DNA from: an uncultured Chloroflexota bacterium
GTDB lineage: Bacteria > Chloroflexota > Chloroflexia > Thermomicrobiales > UBA6265
Direction: 5' to 3'
NCBI GenBank assembly: GCA_937901745.1
Contig: CALGSZ010000070.1
Coordinates: forward strand, 1 to 19,455
Length of the DNA: 19,455 nucleotides
A program made the translations under genes and the position numbers. Below are positions 7,695-14,125 of the stretch, piece after piece; the stretch's first letter is position 1; every line of letters starts with the position of its first letter. The notes beneath the pieces were generated by a model that saw only the letters and a list, made by a program, of their open reading frames with translations, was not told where the DNA came from and ran no database searches.

Positions 7695-8801
7695 ATGACG
7701 CAGCGAAGCTCCCGGAACGATGGATACGGATTCGACCTGTCGGCGGTCGGCCTACCGGCCAACCTGGGTGTCATAGTCGCAGAAGCAATCAGGTCCACGC
7801 TCCCGTTGCTGATCGAAGGGGAAACGGGCACGGGGAAGACCTACCTCGCTCGATTGATCCACGACCTTGGACCGCGGTCCTACAAACCGTTCGTAGCCCA
7901 AAATTGTGCAGCCCTTCCGGACGGCGTGTTCGAGGCCGAGCTGTTCGGCCACACACGCGGCGCGTTCACGGGAGCCGTCCACGCGAGACGCGGGCTCATC
8001 CAGGCGGCCGAAAAGGGCACACTCTTCCTGGACGAAATCGCTGAGCTGACGCCGGACCAGCAGGCGGCGCTGCTCGACGTTCTCGATCAAGGTCGACTAC
8101 GCCCCGTAGGTGCCAACGACTCCATTCGCGTGGATTTTCGCCTGATCTCGGCAACGAATCAGAATCTGATGTTGCGCGTGCGCAACGGAATGTTCCGGCG
8201 CGATCTGTATCACCGGTGCGCAGCGCTATACGTGTATCTCCCACCGCTGCGCGAGCGGCGAGACGAGATCCCGTCACTGGTGAAGCGGCTGCTGGAATCC
8301 ATCGTGCGAGAGCAGAGGTCGCAAGGCAATGGCGGCGCGGTCTGCGTGCCGGAGATCGCCGCCGATGCGCTCTCGTGTCTTTGCAGCCATCCGCTACCCG
8401 GCAACCTCCGCGACCTGAAGCATGTACTGAGCATCGCAGTTCTGCGTTGTCGCGGCGGTCGGATCGAGGTGGAACACCTTCGCGACGTCCTGGACCGTCT
8501 CGAGCAGCTTGCTCTCGTGGTGGACGGTCGGCACGGCTCTGATCCGGCCGATTCCGGGCAGGATGCTCGGACTCCTGCGGCGGGTGGGGCTGGAATCCCT
8601 CGAAGGAGGCGCAAGCCGCGCTACGTTCCACCGGAAGACCCGGCCGAGGAGGAGGGGATGATCCGCGAAGCGCTGGCGCGTGCACGTGGCAACAAGTCTG
8701 AGGCCGCGCGGCTCATGGGCATGTCCCGCCAGGCGCTCTATTCGCGGATGCTTCGCCTCGCGATGCGCCGCGGCGGGGCGCCCACGGAGCCCCGTCGTTG
8801 A
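7695..8801 (+). CDS. Sigma-54-dependent transcriptional activator without a sensor domain
   Basis: A 368-residue bacterial enhancer-binding protein that would remodel sigma-54 RNA polymerase by ATP hydrolysis. It shows Walker A GETGTGKT (42-49), the sigma-54 contact loop GAFTGA (89-94), Walker B GTLFLDE (108-114), the arginine-finger region FRRDLYHR (167-174) and a Fis-type helix-turn-helix GNKSEAARLMGMSRQALYSRM (332-352). The AAA+ domain begins almost at the N-terminus, so there is no receiver, GAF or PAS domain. Like PspF, it would have to be controlled by a partner or by its level. A basic, proline-rich linker (about 285-320) precedes the HTH. The start at 7695 is chosen because AAGGAG (7681-7686) lies eight bases before it; a TTG at 7665 is less likely. 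Its position suggests it controls the adjacent peptide operon. Confidence 0.92.
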   Translation: MTQRSSRNDGYGFDLSAVGLPANLGVIVAEAIRSTLPLLIEGETGTGKTYLARLIHDLGPRSYKPFVAQNCAALPDGVFEAELFGHTRGAFTGAVHARRGLIQAAEKGTLFLDEIAELTPDQQAALLDVLDQGRLRPVGANDSIRVDFRLISATNQNLMLRVRNGMFRRDLYHRCAALYVYLPPLRERRDEIPSLVKRLLESIVREQRSQGNGGAVCVPEIAADALSCLCSHPLPGNLRDLKHVLSIAVLRCRGGRIEVEHLRDVLDRLEQLALVVDGRHGSDPADSGQDARTPAAGGAGIPRRRRKPRYVPPEDPAEEEGMIREALARARGNKSEAARLMGMSRQALYSRMLRLAMRRGGAPTEPRR

Positions 8802-8934
8802 TCGACCGGAGGCACGCCATGGCTGCGCGTGGCCGCCGGACAGCCGTCTTGTCACACCGACCGCGAGGACCTCGCCAACCGCTAATCGTCACCACTCGGC
8901 GATCTTGAGTGGCGCCGTCGCCCGCACGGTCCCG

Positions 8935-8946
8935 CGGCGGCCGCCG
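8935..8946. promoter_or_regulatory. Palindrome copy 1, possible activator binding site
   Basis: CGGCGGCCGCCG is a perfect 12-bp palindrome about 165 bases upstream of the candidate -24 element. With its flank (8935-8950) it also forms a 16-base perfect inverted repeat with 9020-9035. In GC-rich DNA such a sequence can arise by chance. Confidence 0.35.
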
Positions 8947-9022
8947 GCGGCGAGTCCAGGAGCCTGCTCACCCTGTCTTTACACTTCTCGACACCGCTAG
9001 CTACGTCGTTCGGCTGTAACCG

Positions 9023-9036
9023 CCGGCGGCCGCCGG
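9023..9036. promoter_or_regulatory. Palindrome copy 2, possible activator binding site
   Basis: CCGGCGGCCGCCGG is a perfect 14-bp palindrome that contains the same 12-base core as the site at 8935-8946. Its centre is 89 bases from that site and about 80 bases upstream of the candidate -24 element, a usual distance for an enhancer-binding protein. Confidence 0.38.
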
Positions 9037-9107
9037 GGCGGGCGCAGCGTCTACTAAAATAGTGCTACAAAAGGACGTACGCTATCGGCGCGTGGCTGTT
9101 GCGGCCG

Positions 9108-9123
9108 TGGCACGCTGTTTTCG
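9108..9123 (+). promoter_or_regulatory. Candidate sigma-54 (-24/-12) promoter
   Basis: TGGCACG at 9108-9114 matches the full -24 consensus. Four bases later comes TTTCG where TTGCA/T is expected, so the -12 GC is TC here. The GG-N10 spacing is correct. The expected transcript start (about 9134) lies some 48 bases before the radical SAM ATG. The nearby sigma-54 activator gene supports the call, but the missing -12 G weakens it. Confidence 0.45.
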
Positions 9124-9181
9124 AGTTGATCGGCGTGCGTACTCCCCGATCCCATAGACACACACCGAATACAGGTCGTGT

Positions 9182-10720
9182 ATGACGGCAGGAGACAAGC
9201 AGAACCTGCGCACCAGCAGCTACACGATCTACGTGGACCTGCCCGACGACCCGGACCACGTGCTCCTGGTGCATGGCTATACTGGAGCCTACGATCGGGT
9301 CGCCCGCCACGTGGCCGATTACCTTCTGGCGTTGGAGACCGAGCCCGCACCCAAGCCGCTCTACGGTGAGTGGGTGAGCGATCCCTCCGCTCGCCCGAAG
9401 AATGAACACACCCGAGAACCATCGGACGAGACGATCGCGATCCTGAAGAGGCGCGGCTATCTCACCACCAAGACCGCCGACCAGGAAGTCGGTTACCTGG
9501 CCCGTCTGGTCAAGCACATGCATGCGCGTGCCGGGCAGAACATGCCGAGCTACTTGTTCATGCCCACCTATGACTGCAACCTGCGGTGCAGCTACTGCTT
9601 CCAGGACCACATGCGCACCGATGCCAGATTCCGCCACCTCCTTCGGACGATGAGTCCGGAGATGGTCGATCGGATCATGCTCGCGTTGCCCACGATCGAA
9701 GAGAGTCGAGGCATTCCGAAGAACGGCAAGGTGCCTAGAAGAATCGGCTTCTTCGGTGGAGAGCCCCTCCTCGCCGCGAACCGGCCGATCGTCGAGTATA
9801 TCATGACCGCGGCCAGGAAGCTCGGCCCTGCCACGTTCTGGGCGGTCACGAACGCCACCGAGCTTGACGCCTACGAGGACCTCCTCGGGCCACACGGCAT
9901 CGACTACGTCCAGATCACGTTCGATGGTCCGCCGGAGGAGCACGACAGGCGCCGTATCTATCCCGACGGCAGCGGTTCGTTCGAGAGGATCGCAGCCAAT
10001 ATCGATCTGTGCCTTGCGAAAGGGGTCAGGGTTACGACTCGAATGAACATCGATCGGGAGAACGTGAACCAGCTGCCGGCCCTCGCAAGGGAGATCGTGA
10101 GGCGCGGCTGGAACCAGCACGCCCACTTTGCCACATACACAGCGCCCATTCACCCCAGTACGCCCGCCGAGTTCGCCCAGCTGAAATCAAGGTACTTCAC
10201 CTCCTGGGAACTCGACGAAGCGATCGATGCCCTTCGTGCCATCCACCCGGAGATGCGGGTGATTGGTCGGCCCGATGACTGGATGCACGTGCGCGCGCGG
10301 AGCGTCTTCGAGAAGCGCTCCGATCCACGGCCGTACTTCAAGTCGGGGTTCTGCGGGGCGCACAGCTCGATGTATTTGTTCGACGCCTTCGGCGACATGT
10401 ACGCGTGTTGGGAACAGACAGGCGATCCGTCCATCCGCATCGGTAGGGTGCTCGAGAATGGGGAAGTGGAGATGAATGAACCGATGAACCGCCTGTGGCG
10501 CACGCGTACTGCTGCGAGCAACCCCACATGCCGCCGATGCCGCTATGCCTTGCATTGCGGCGGGGGCTGCACGGTACTGGCCTTCCGCACGAACGGTAAG
10601 TACCACTCCAACTATTGCGACGCGTTCGGGGAGCGTTTCCGGCATGCAATCGCCACCGCCTACCAAGAGTTCGTCCAGGGCGGGACCACCGTTGGGCAGG
10701 AGCCGCTGTGTGCGGTATAA
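9182..10720 (+). CDS. Radical SAM/SPASM peptide maturase with RRE-like N-terminus
   Basis: A 512-residue iron-sulfur enzyme expected to modify the precursor peptide encoded next to it by radical chemistry. The SAM-cluster motif CNLRCSYC gives C132, C136 and C139. GGEP (192-195) and the strand ITFDGPPEEHD (245-254) are typical of the TIM-barrel core. The C-terminal SPASM domain is complete: C391-X12-G-X4-C409, then C450-X2-C453-X5-C459-X3-C463, then C479. That is enough for two auxiliary 4Fe-4S clusters. Residues about 14-50 (SYTIYVDLPDD, HVLLVHGYTGAYDRVARHVADYL) with a later helix near 82-95 resemble a PqqD-like RiPP recognition element that binds leader peptides. The chosen ATG has only a weak AGGT upstream. 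Possible products are thioether crosslinks, C-C crosslinks or D-residues; sequence alone cannot decide. It differs from the flanking genes in having lower GC. Confidence 0.9.
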   Translation: MTAGDKQNLRTSSYTIYVDLPDDPDHVLLVHGYTGAYDRVARHVADYLLALETEPAPKPLYGEWVSDPSARPKNEHTREPSDETIAILKRRGYLTTKTADQEVGYLARLVKHMHARAGQNMPSYLFMPTYDCNLRCSYCFQDHMRTDARFRHLLRTMSPEMVDRIMLALPTIEESRGIPKNGKVPRRIGFFGGEPLLAANRPIVEYIMTAARKLGPATFWAVTNATELDAYEDLLGPHGIDYVQITFDGPPEEHDRRRIYPDGSGSFERIAANIDLCLAKGVRVTTRMNIDRENVNQLPALAREIVRRGWNQHAHFATYTAPIHPSTPAEFAQLKSRYFTSWELDEAIDALRAIHPEMRVIGRPDDWMHVRARSVFEKRSDPRPYFKSGFCGAHSSMYLFDAFGDMYACWEQTGDPSIRIGRVLENGEVEMNEPMNRLWRTRTAASNPTCRRCRYALHCGGGCTVLAFRTNGKYHSNYCDAFGERFRHAIATAYQEFVQGGTTVGQEPLCAV

Positions 10721-10811
10721 CGTGGCAGACAGACGCTGCGGCGGAGTCAGTCGGCGATACGGAAAGCGCTTGGCTACGTGAGCAGAGTCGGCTTGCGTAG
10801 AGAGCATCGAG

Positions 10812-10841
10812 GCGTCGTGCAGGCTGGTTGTGCAGCGACGC
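10812..10841 (+). promoter_or_regulatory. RNA hairpin between the maturase and precursor genes
   Basis: A stem of 10 base pairs (GCGTCG-TGCA with TGCA-G-CGACGC, one bulged G at 10835) has a 9-base loop. It lies 91 bases after the radical SAM stop and 39 bases before the precursor ATG. There is no T-tract. It could act as a partial terminator, an mRNA processing site or a 5' stabiliser that raises precursor output relative to the enzyme. Confidence 0.5.
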
Positions 10842-10880
10842 TGGCATCACGTCCACAGTCCCCTGGAAAGGAGATGCGCA

Positions 10881-11084
10881 ATGGCGAATCCGCGGTCGCC
10901 CGAGCAGATGCTACCGGAACTCTCCACGCTCAATCTGGACGACCTGGACGTGGAGGAGCTCGATCTCCGCCTGGAGATGGCGATGGCACAGGCGGAGGGC
11001 GGGTGGTTCTGTGGTGATTCCTGCTGTGTTGATGGGAACTGCCCGAACCTGACGTGCTGCGTCGACCTCATCCAGCCCACATGA
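10881..11084 (+). CDS. RiPP precursor peptide with six-Cys core
   Basis: A 67-residue peptide gene with a clear ribosome binding site, AAAGGAG at 10867-10873, before the ATG at 10881. An in-frame upstream extension to 10830 is less likely. Residues 1-39 form an acidic, Leu-rich leader (LSTLNLDDLDVEELDLRLEM) ending in AMAQAE. Gly40-Gly41 follow, a common leader/core boundary. The putative core (42-67) begins with the only Trp (W42) and has Cys at 44, 48, 49, 54, 59 and 60. The pattern is duplicated: C-X3-CCVD (44-51) and C-X4-CCVD (54-62). The core ends in LIQPT. It sits between the radical SAM maturase and the M50 peptidase, 16 bases from the latter. The six Cys suggest sulfur-to-carbon thioether or disulfide bridging. 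I do not recognise it as a member of a named class. Confidence 0.85.
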   Translation: MANPRSPEQMLPELSTLNLDDLDVEELDLRLEMAMAQAEGGWFCGDSCCVDGNCPNLTCCVDLIQPT

Positions 11085-11100
11085 GCGCCCGCCCGGGCCT

Positions 11101-12477
11101 GTGGGGTGCACGGTGACGATTCAAGGCCCACGTTCTGCGGATCAGGGTGGCCGCGACGGCATCGAGGCCGTGGCGGCCACCTCATCAACCGGCATCGCAA
11201 CGCCTGCGTTCTTCCCTGATCGCGGGATCGGCCTGGACGGCCTGAAGGCGCCTCTCCTGATGGACACGGGCGGGAAGGAGCCCGAGTACCTCCTGATTAC
11301 CGATAGCGGCCGATACTTGCGACTCTCATCCGCTGCGTTCCACCTCCTCAAGATGGTCCAGGATGGCGAGACAGCGGAAGCGATCGCTGCACGGTTCAGC
11401 GGACCCGGCGGGCAACCGGTGACCGAAGGGCAGATACAGGCCGCGTACGCTTCGTTGCTGGAGCGGCTTCGGGCGGCAGGCAACGGGGTCGGAGATCGGA
11501 CCTTCGGACTGAGTTATCGTGTTCGGCTGCTATCCAAAGATAGCGTGCAACGCATTAGCGCGATGCTGACCGGGGCGTTTCGCTGGCCGGTGTGGCCATG
11601 TTTGGTTGGTGGGATTCTCTTGGCTCTGATTGCGGCGATCGGCGAACTCGACATCTTGATTTCGCGAACGACGCTAGCGAATCACTTCTGGTCCGGCTAC
11701 GTCCTGTTCCTGCTCTCGCTTGTGGCACATGAGTTGGGCCACGCTTCCGCGTGCTCGAGGTTCGGGGCACGACCGGGGGAAATCGGCGCTGGCCTCTACT
11801 TCATCTACCCCGCCCTGTACACCGATGTGACTGATGCGTGGCGTTTGAGGCGCGGTCAGCGAGTCGTCGTCGACCTCGGCGGCATCTATTTCCAGCTAAT
11901 CGTGGGAGCCACGTACGTGCTGCTGTTTTCGCTAGCCGGGTGGGAGCCGCTCAAGGTGGCCATCGCGTTCATTGTCGCAAGTTGTCTGTTCTCACTAAAT
12001 CCGTTTCTCAAGTTCGATGGTTATTGGATCTTGTCGGACGCGATGGGAGTCACGGATCTGCGGCGGGACGGGCGACTGGTACTTTCCGCGGTCATTCGCC
12101 GACTACTCGGCCGTAAGGTGCCAACGCTGCGGTGGTCCGGCGGGCTAGTGGTCGGCTTGTTCCTTTCCGGCCTGCTCACGACCATCGGATCTGCCGCGTT
12201 CGTCGGCTGGATATTGATCCCGGCGCTCTGGTTGCGAATCGAGGCACTGCCTGCAACCGTCGTCGCGCTCGGAGCCGATGTGATGCGGGATCCTGGCACG
12301 ATCACGGTGGGCCGGGTCCTGGGAACCGTCGGTTCGGTGAGCCTCACGATACTGGCCGTACTGGCCATGGCGCGCGTAGTGCGACCCGTGATTATTGGGC
12401 TGGGGCGTGCCATGAGGGGCATCGCCGGCCGCGGCGTGGTCAGGACGATCCTGCCCGGGCACGCGGGCGGCAGTTGA
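11101..12477 (+). CDS. M50-family membrane metallopeptidase with PqqD-like N-terminus
   Basis: A 458-residue integral membrane protein, predicted to cut or help export the modified peptide. Residues about 58-125 (YLLITDSGRYLRLSSAAFHLL through AEAIAARF to AYASLLERLRAAG) resemble a PqqD-like winged-helix domain. The membrane part has the zinc motif HELGH at 210-214 inside a hydrophobic segment, and the third ligand motif NPFLKFDGYW with D306. At least five hydrophobic segments are visible (about 160-180, 195-220, 260-285, 290-305, 345-370, 400-425). This architecture resembles YydH of the Bacillus epipeptide locus. The start is a GTG at 11101, 16 bases after the precursor stop; a second in-frame GTG lies at 11113. 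Neither has a strong ribosome binding site, so translation may be coupled to the precursor gene. Confidence 0.85.
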   Translation: MGCTVTIQGPRSADQGGRDGIEAVAATSSTGIATPAFFPDRGIGLDGLKAPLLMDTGGKEPEYLLITDSGRYLRLSSAAFHLLKMVQDGETAEAIAARFSGPGGQPVTEGQIQAAYASLLERLRAAGNGVGDRTFGLSYRVRLLSKDSVQRISAMLTGAFRWPVWPCLVGGILLALIAAIGELDILISRTTLANHFWSGYVLFLLSLVAHELGHASACSRFGARPGEIGAGLYFIYPALYTDVTDAWRLRRGQRVVVDLGGIYFQLIVGATYVLLFSLAGWEPLKVAIAFIVASCLFSLNPFLKFDGYWILSDAMGVTDLRRDGRLVLSAVIRRLLGRKVPTLRWSGGLVVGLFLSGLLTTIGSAAFVGWILIPALWLRIEALPATVVALGADVMRDPGTITVGRVLGTVGSVSLTILAVLAMARVVRPVIIGLGRAMRGIAGRGVVRTILPGHAGGS

Positions 12478-12504
12478 TCACCGACGAACGCCGCTCCGTC
12501 CGCC

Positions 12505-12801
12505 ATGGGCGATGGGCCAATGGCGGGTGGGCCTCGCCATGTCGATCGTGAGCGTCTGGGGCGAGCGTTGCGATTCATCAACGCAGATCGCTTCGACCGG
12601 GAATCGTGGCCGTGTTGCGCCTGGATCGTGAGTGGGATGACGCCGTACGGTAGCAGAACGATGACCAGGCGCTACGTGCTGTGGGCGTCCCTGGCTTGTG
12701 AGCGCTTGCTGACTGCAGATGCACAAGATGCCGGAGTGGCGGGCGGTATGGACGCCGCCGCCCAGGCCCATCAGATTGTGACCGGTCCGGCCGATGGATG
12801 A
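12505..12801 (+). CDS. Small unknown ORF in the peptide operon
   Basis: A 98-residue reading frame that I do not recognise. It lies 27 bases after the M50 gene and overlaps the start of the next gene by eight bases (TGA at 12799-12801 within ATGGATGA), a typical sign of translational coupling. Its middle (RFINADRFDRESWPCCAWIV, then TPYGSRTMTRRYVLWASLACERLL) looks like a folded protein with Trp, Cys and helix-forming residues rather than a random frame. About two thirds of its third codon positions are G or C. No ribosome binding site is visible before the ATG at 12505 or the ATG at 12520. It may be an accessory or partner protein of the downstream enzyme. If it is not translated, these 316 bases would be an unusually long gap within the operon. 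Confidence 0.45.
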   Translation: MGDGPMAGGPRHVDRERLGRALRFINADRFDRESWPCCAWIVSGMTPYGSRTMTRRYVLWASLACERLLTADAQDAGVAGGMDAAAQAHQIVTGPADG

Positions 12802-13759
12802 GAGCGAAATCCTGGAAGTGATCCGCGCCTGCGATCTAGAGGTCGAGAGGCTTCAGCAGCGATGGCCTCATGGTGTGTCGTTCGAAAGCCGCACTGACGC
12901 GCCTGTCTATAAGGCGTACCCGCACTACTTCCTCTCGGCGTTTCCCGATCTCAACGAATACGACGTCCGGCGCCTGTCCATTGCTTTGCGGATGATGGCG
13001 GATGCGGTGCGCCTAACGGACGTGATCATCGACGAAGTGCCCGCGACCGGCCTGGTCAGTCGGGAAATGAGCCATCAAGCGCTGCAGTTCGAGGCCTATC
13101 ATATTCTCTACGGACTGTTTCAGCCCCAAGCGGCGTTCTGGGAGCGCTTCCGCACCTATTTCGCTCAGTACGCGCGAGCCTGTATCCTGGAGAGCGTGAT
13201 CAAGGCGCAAGGAGGGATGCAGCTCTACGACTATAGCGACATCCTCGCGATCGCCCTGGGCAAGGCGGCGCTCGCGAAGTCCGTGGCCGCTGGGCTCGTG
13301 GAATTGGCGGGCGATGACTCGCTGTTGGACCCGCTCAGTCAATCCATCGATCATCTTCAGTTGGCCGTCCAACTTTGCGACGATGTGCACGACTGGAGGC
13401 GGGACCTCCGGCTTGGTCTGCCATCGACCTTCCTTCAGCCCGTTCTGGCGGAGCTGGCGGAGCGGGGAATCAAGATCGCTGCCGACGCCGATGCGGATTG
13501 GCTCGCGAAGTACCTGTACTATGGCGGGCATGTCGAGGCTGCTCTGGAAAGAGCTCTACAGGAATTCGACAAGGCACTTTCGGCCGTCGAGACGCTGCCA
13601 TTACCCGCTTGGCGAGAACGGATCCTCAGAGGGCGCCGGAGCTGCGAGGAGCTCCGCTCTGACATCACAAGGCTTACGAAGGAGAACGTCCTGCGCGCGC
13701 GGGCGCGATCTGTTGATTCGCTGATCCCTGGGATCGGCACGAGTTTGAAGCGTGCCTAG
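12794..13759 (+). CDS. Class I isoprenoid-synthase-like protein (possible peptide prenyltransferase)
   Basis: A 321-residue, mostly helical, soluble protein. It carries two acidic motifs in the order expected for the class I isoprenoid-synthase fold: DVIID (76-80) in the helix RMMADAVRLTDVIIDEV, and DDVHD (196-200) in LQLAVQLCDDVHDWRRDL. The second is followed by LRLGLPSTFLQPVL, like the second Asp-rich region of polyprenyl synthases. These Asp residues bind Mg2+ and a prenyl diphosphate. The length is close to ComQ, a member of this fold that transfers a prenyl group to a Trp of the ComX pheromone. The neighbouring precursor has one core Trp, so Trp prenylation is a possible role. A separate terpenoid role or a degenerate enzyme remains possible. 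The ATG at 12794 overlaps the upstream ORF and has no strong ribosome binding site. Confidence 0.7.
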   Translation: MDESEILEVIRACDLEVERLQQRWPHGVSFESRTDAPVYKAYPHYFLSAFPDLNEYDVRRLSIALRMMADAVRLTDVIIDEVPATGLVSREMSHQALQFEAYHILYGLFQPQAAFWERFRTYFAQYARACILESVIKAQGGMQLYDYSDILAIALGKAALAKSVAAGLVELAGDDSLLDPLSQSIDHLQLAVQLCDDVHDWRRDLRLGLPSTFLQPVLAELAERGIKIAADADADWLAKYLYYGGHVEAALERALQEFDKALSAVETLPLPAWRERILRGRRSCEELRSDITRLTKENVLRARARSVDSLIPGIGTSLKRA

Positions 13760-13781
13760 AGACCGGCGCGATGCCGGCTCT
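13758..13781 (+). terminator. Terminator-like hairpin at the end of the peptide operon
   Basis: AGAG-A-CCGGC (13758-13767) pairs with GCCGG-CTCT (13773-13781), leaving one bulged A and a 5-base loop. It is followed only by TGTGC. It overlaps the stop codon of the last operon gene, so termination would be immediate. Confidence 0.5.
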
Positions 13782-14110
13782 TGTGCGGTGTCCAGCTCCT
13801 TTCGCGGTATCTCTGACGTGGTCCTGCGCAGCCGCATGGTGCAGGGGCGTCATCATCATCCGTCGCGCAAGAACGCTAGCCGTCGCAGGACAGCGGCGTG
13901 GGGGCGCCGCACGCCTCCTGCGCGCGCGTAAGGCCGCCACCCCACAGCGTCTTCCTCCTCCCGCCGACACGAGATCCGACGTTTCCCCACAGATCGCCTC
14001 CCGCCGGTGCCCTATCATGTTCGAACGACCCATGCAGATGATCGCACCGGTTCGGCCAGTCTCCTCACCCGTGGGGGCGGTGCGCGAACCGTGGAGGCAG
14101 CCGCACAACG
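13782..14110. other. Intergenic region upstream of the alcohol dehydrogenase gene
   Basis: I find no credible gene in these 330 bases. A plus-strand open frame from 13771 runs through but has no ribosome binding site or recognisable sequence. GC content rises back to the flank level, marking the right edge of the central block. TATCAT at about 14012-14017 could serve as a -10 element, but no good -35 accompanies it. Confidence 0.35.
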
Positions 14111-14125
14111 GAAAGGGGGAGCACA

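Larger units (their letters stand above)
8802..9181. other. Regulatory intergenic region upstream of the radical SAM gene
   Basis: No gene is seen in these 380 bases. The region holds two GC palindromes sharing the 12-base core CGGCGGCCGCCG (8935-8946 and 9024-9035), a short AT-rich patch (TACTAAAAT, about 9051-9059), and a candidate sigma-54 promoter at 9108-9123. This order (activator gene, paired palindromes, -24/-12-like element, target gene) is that of a bacterial enhancer-type control region. Confidence 0.5.

Noticed and set aside
8935..9035. A CRISPR-like or insertion-sequence end based on the 16-base inverted repeat
   Set aside because: Only two copies, both low-complexity GC palindromes, with no transposase, spacer array or target-site duplication between or around them.
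9099..9127. Sigma-70 promoter with TTGCGG as -35 before the radical SAM gene
   Set aside because: No acceptable -10 hexamer occurs at 16-18 bases spacing. The sigma-54 reading of the same stretch fits better.
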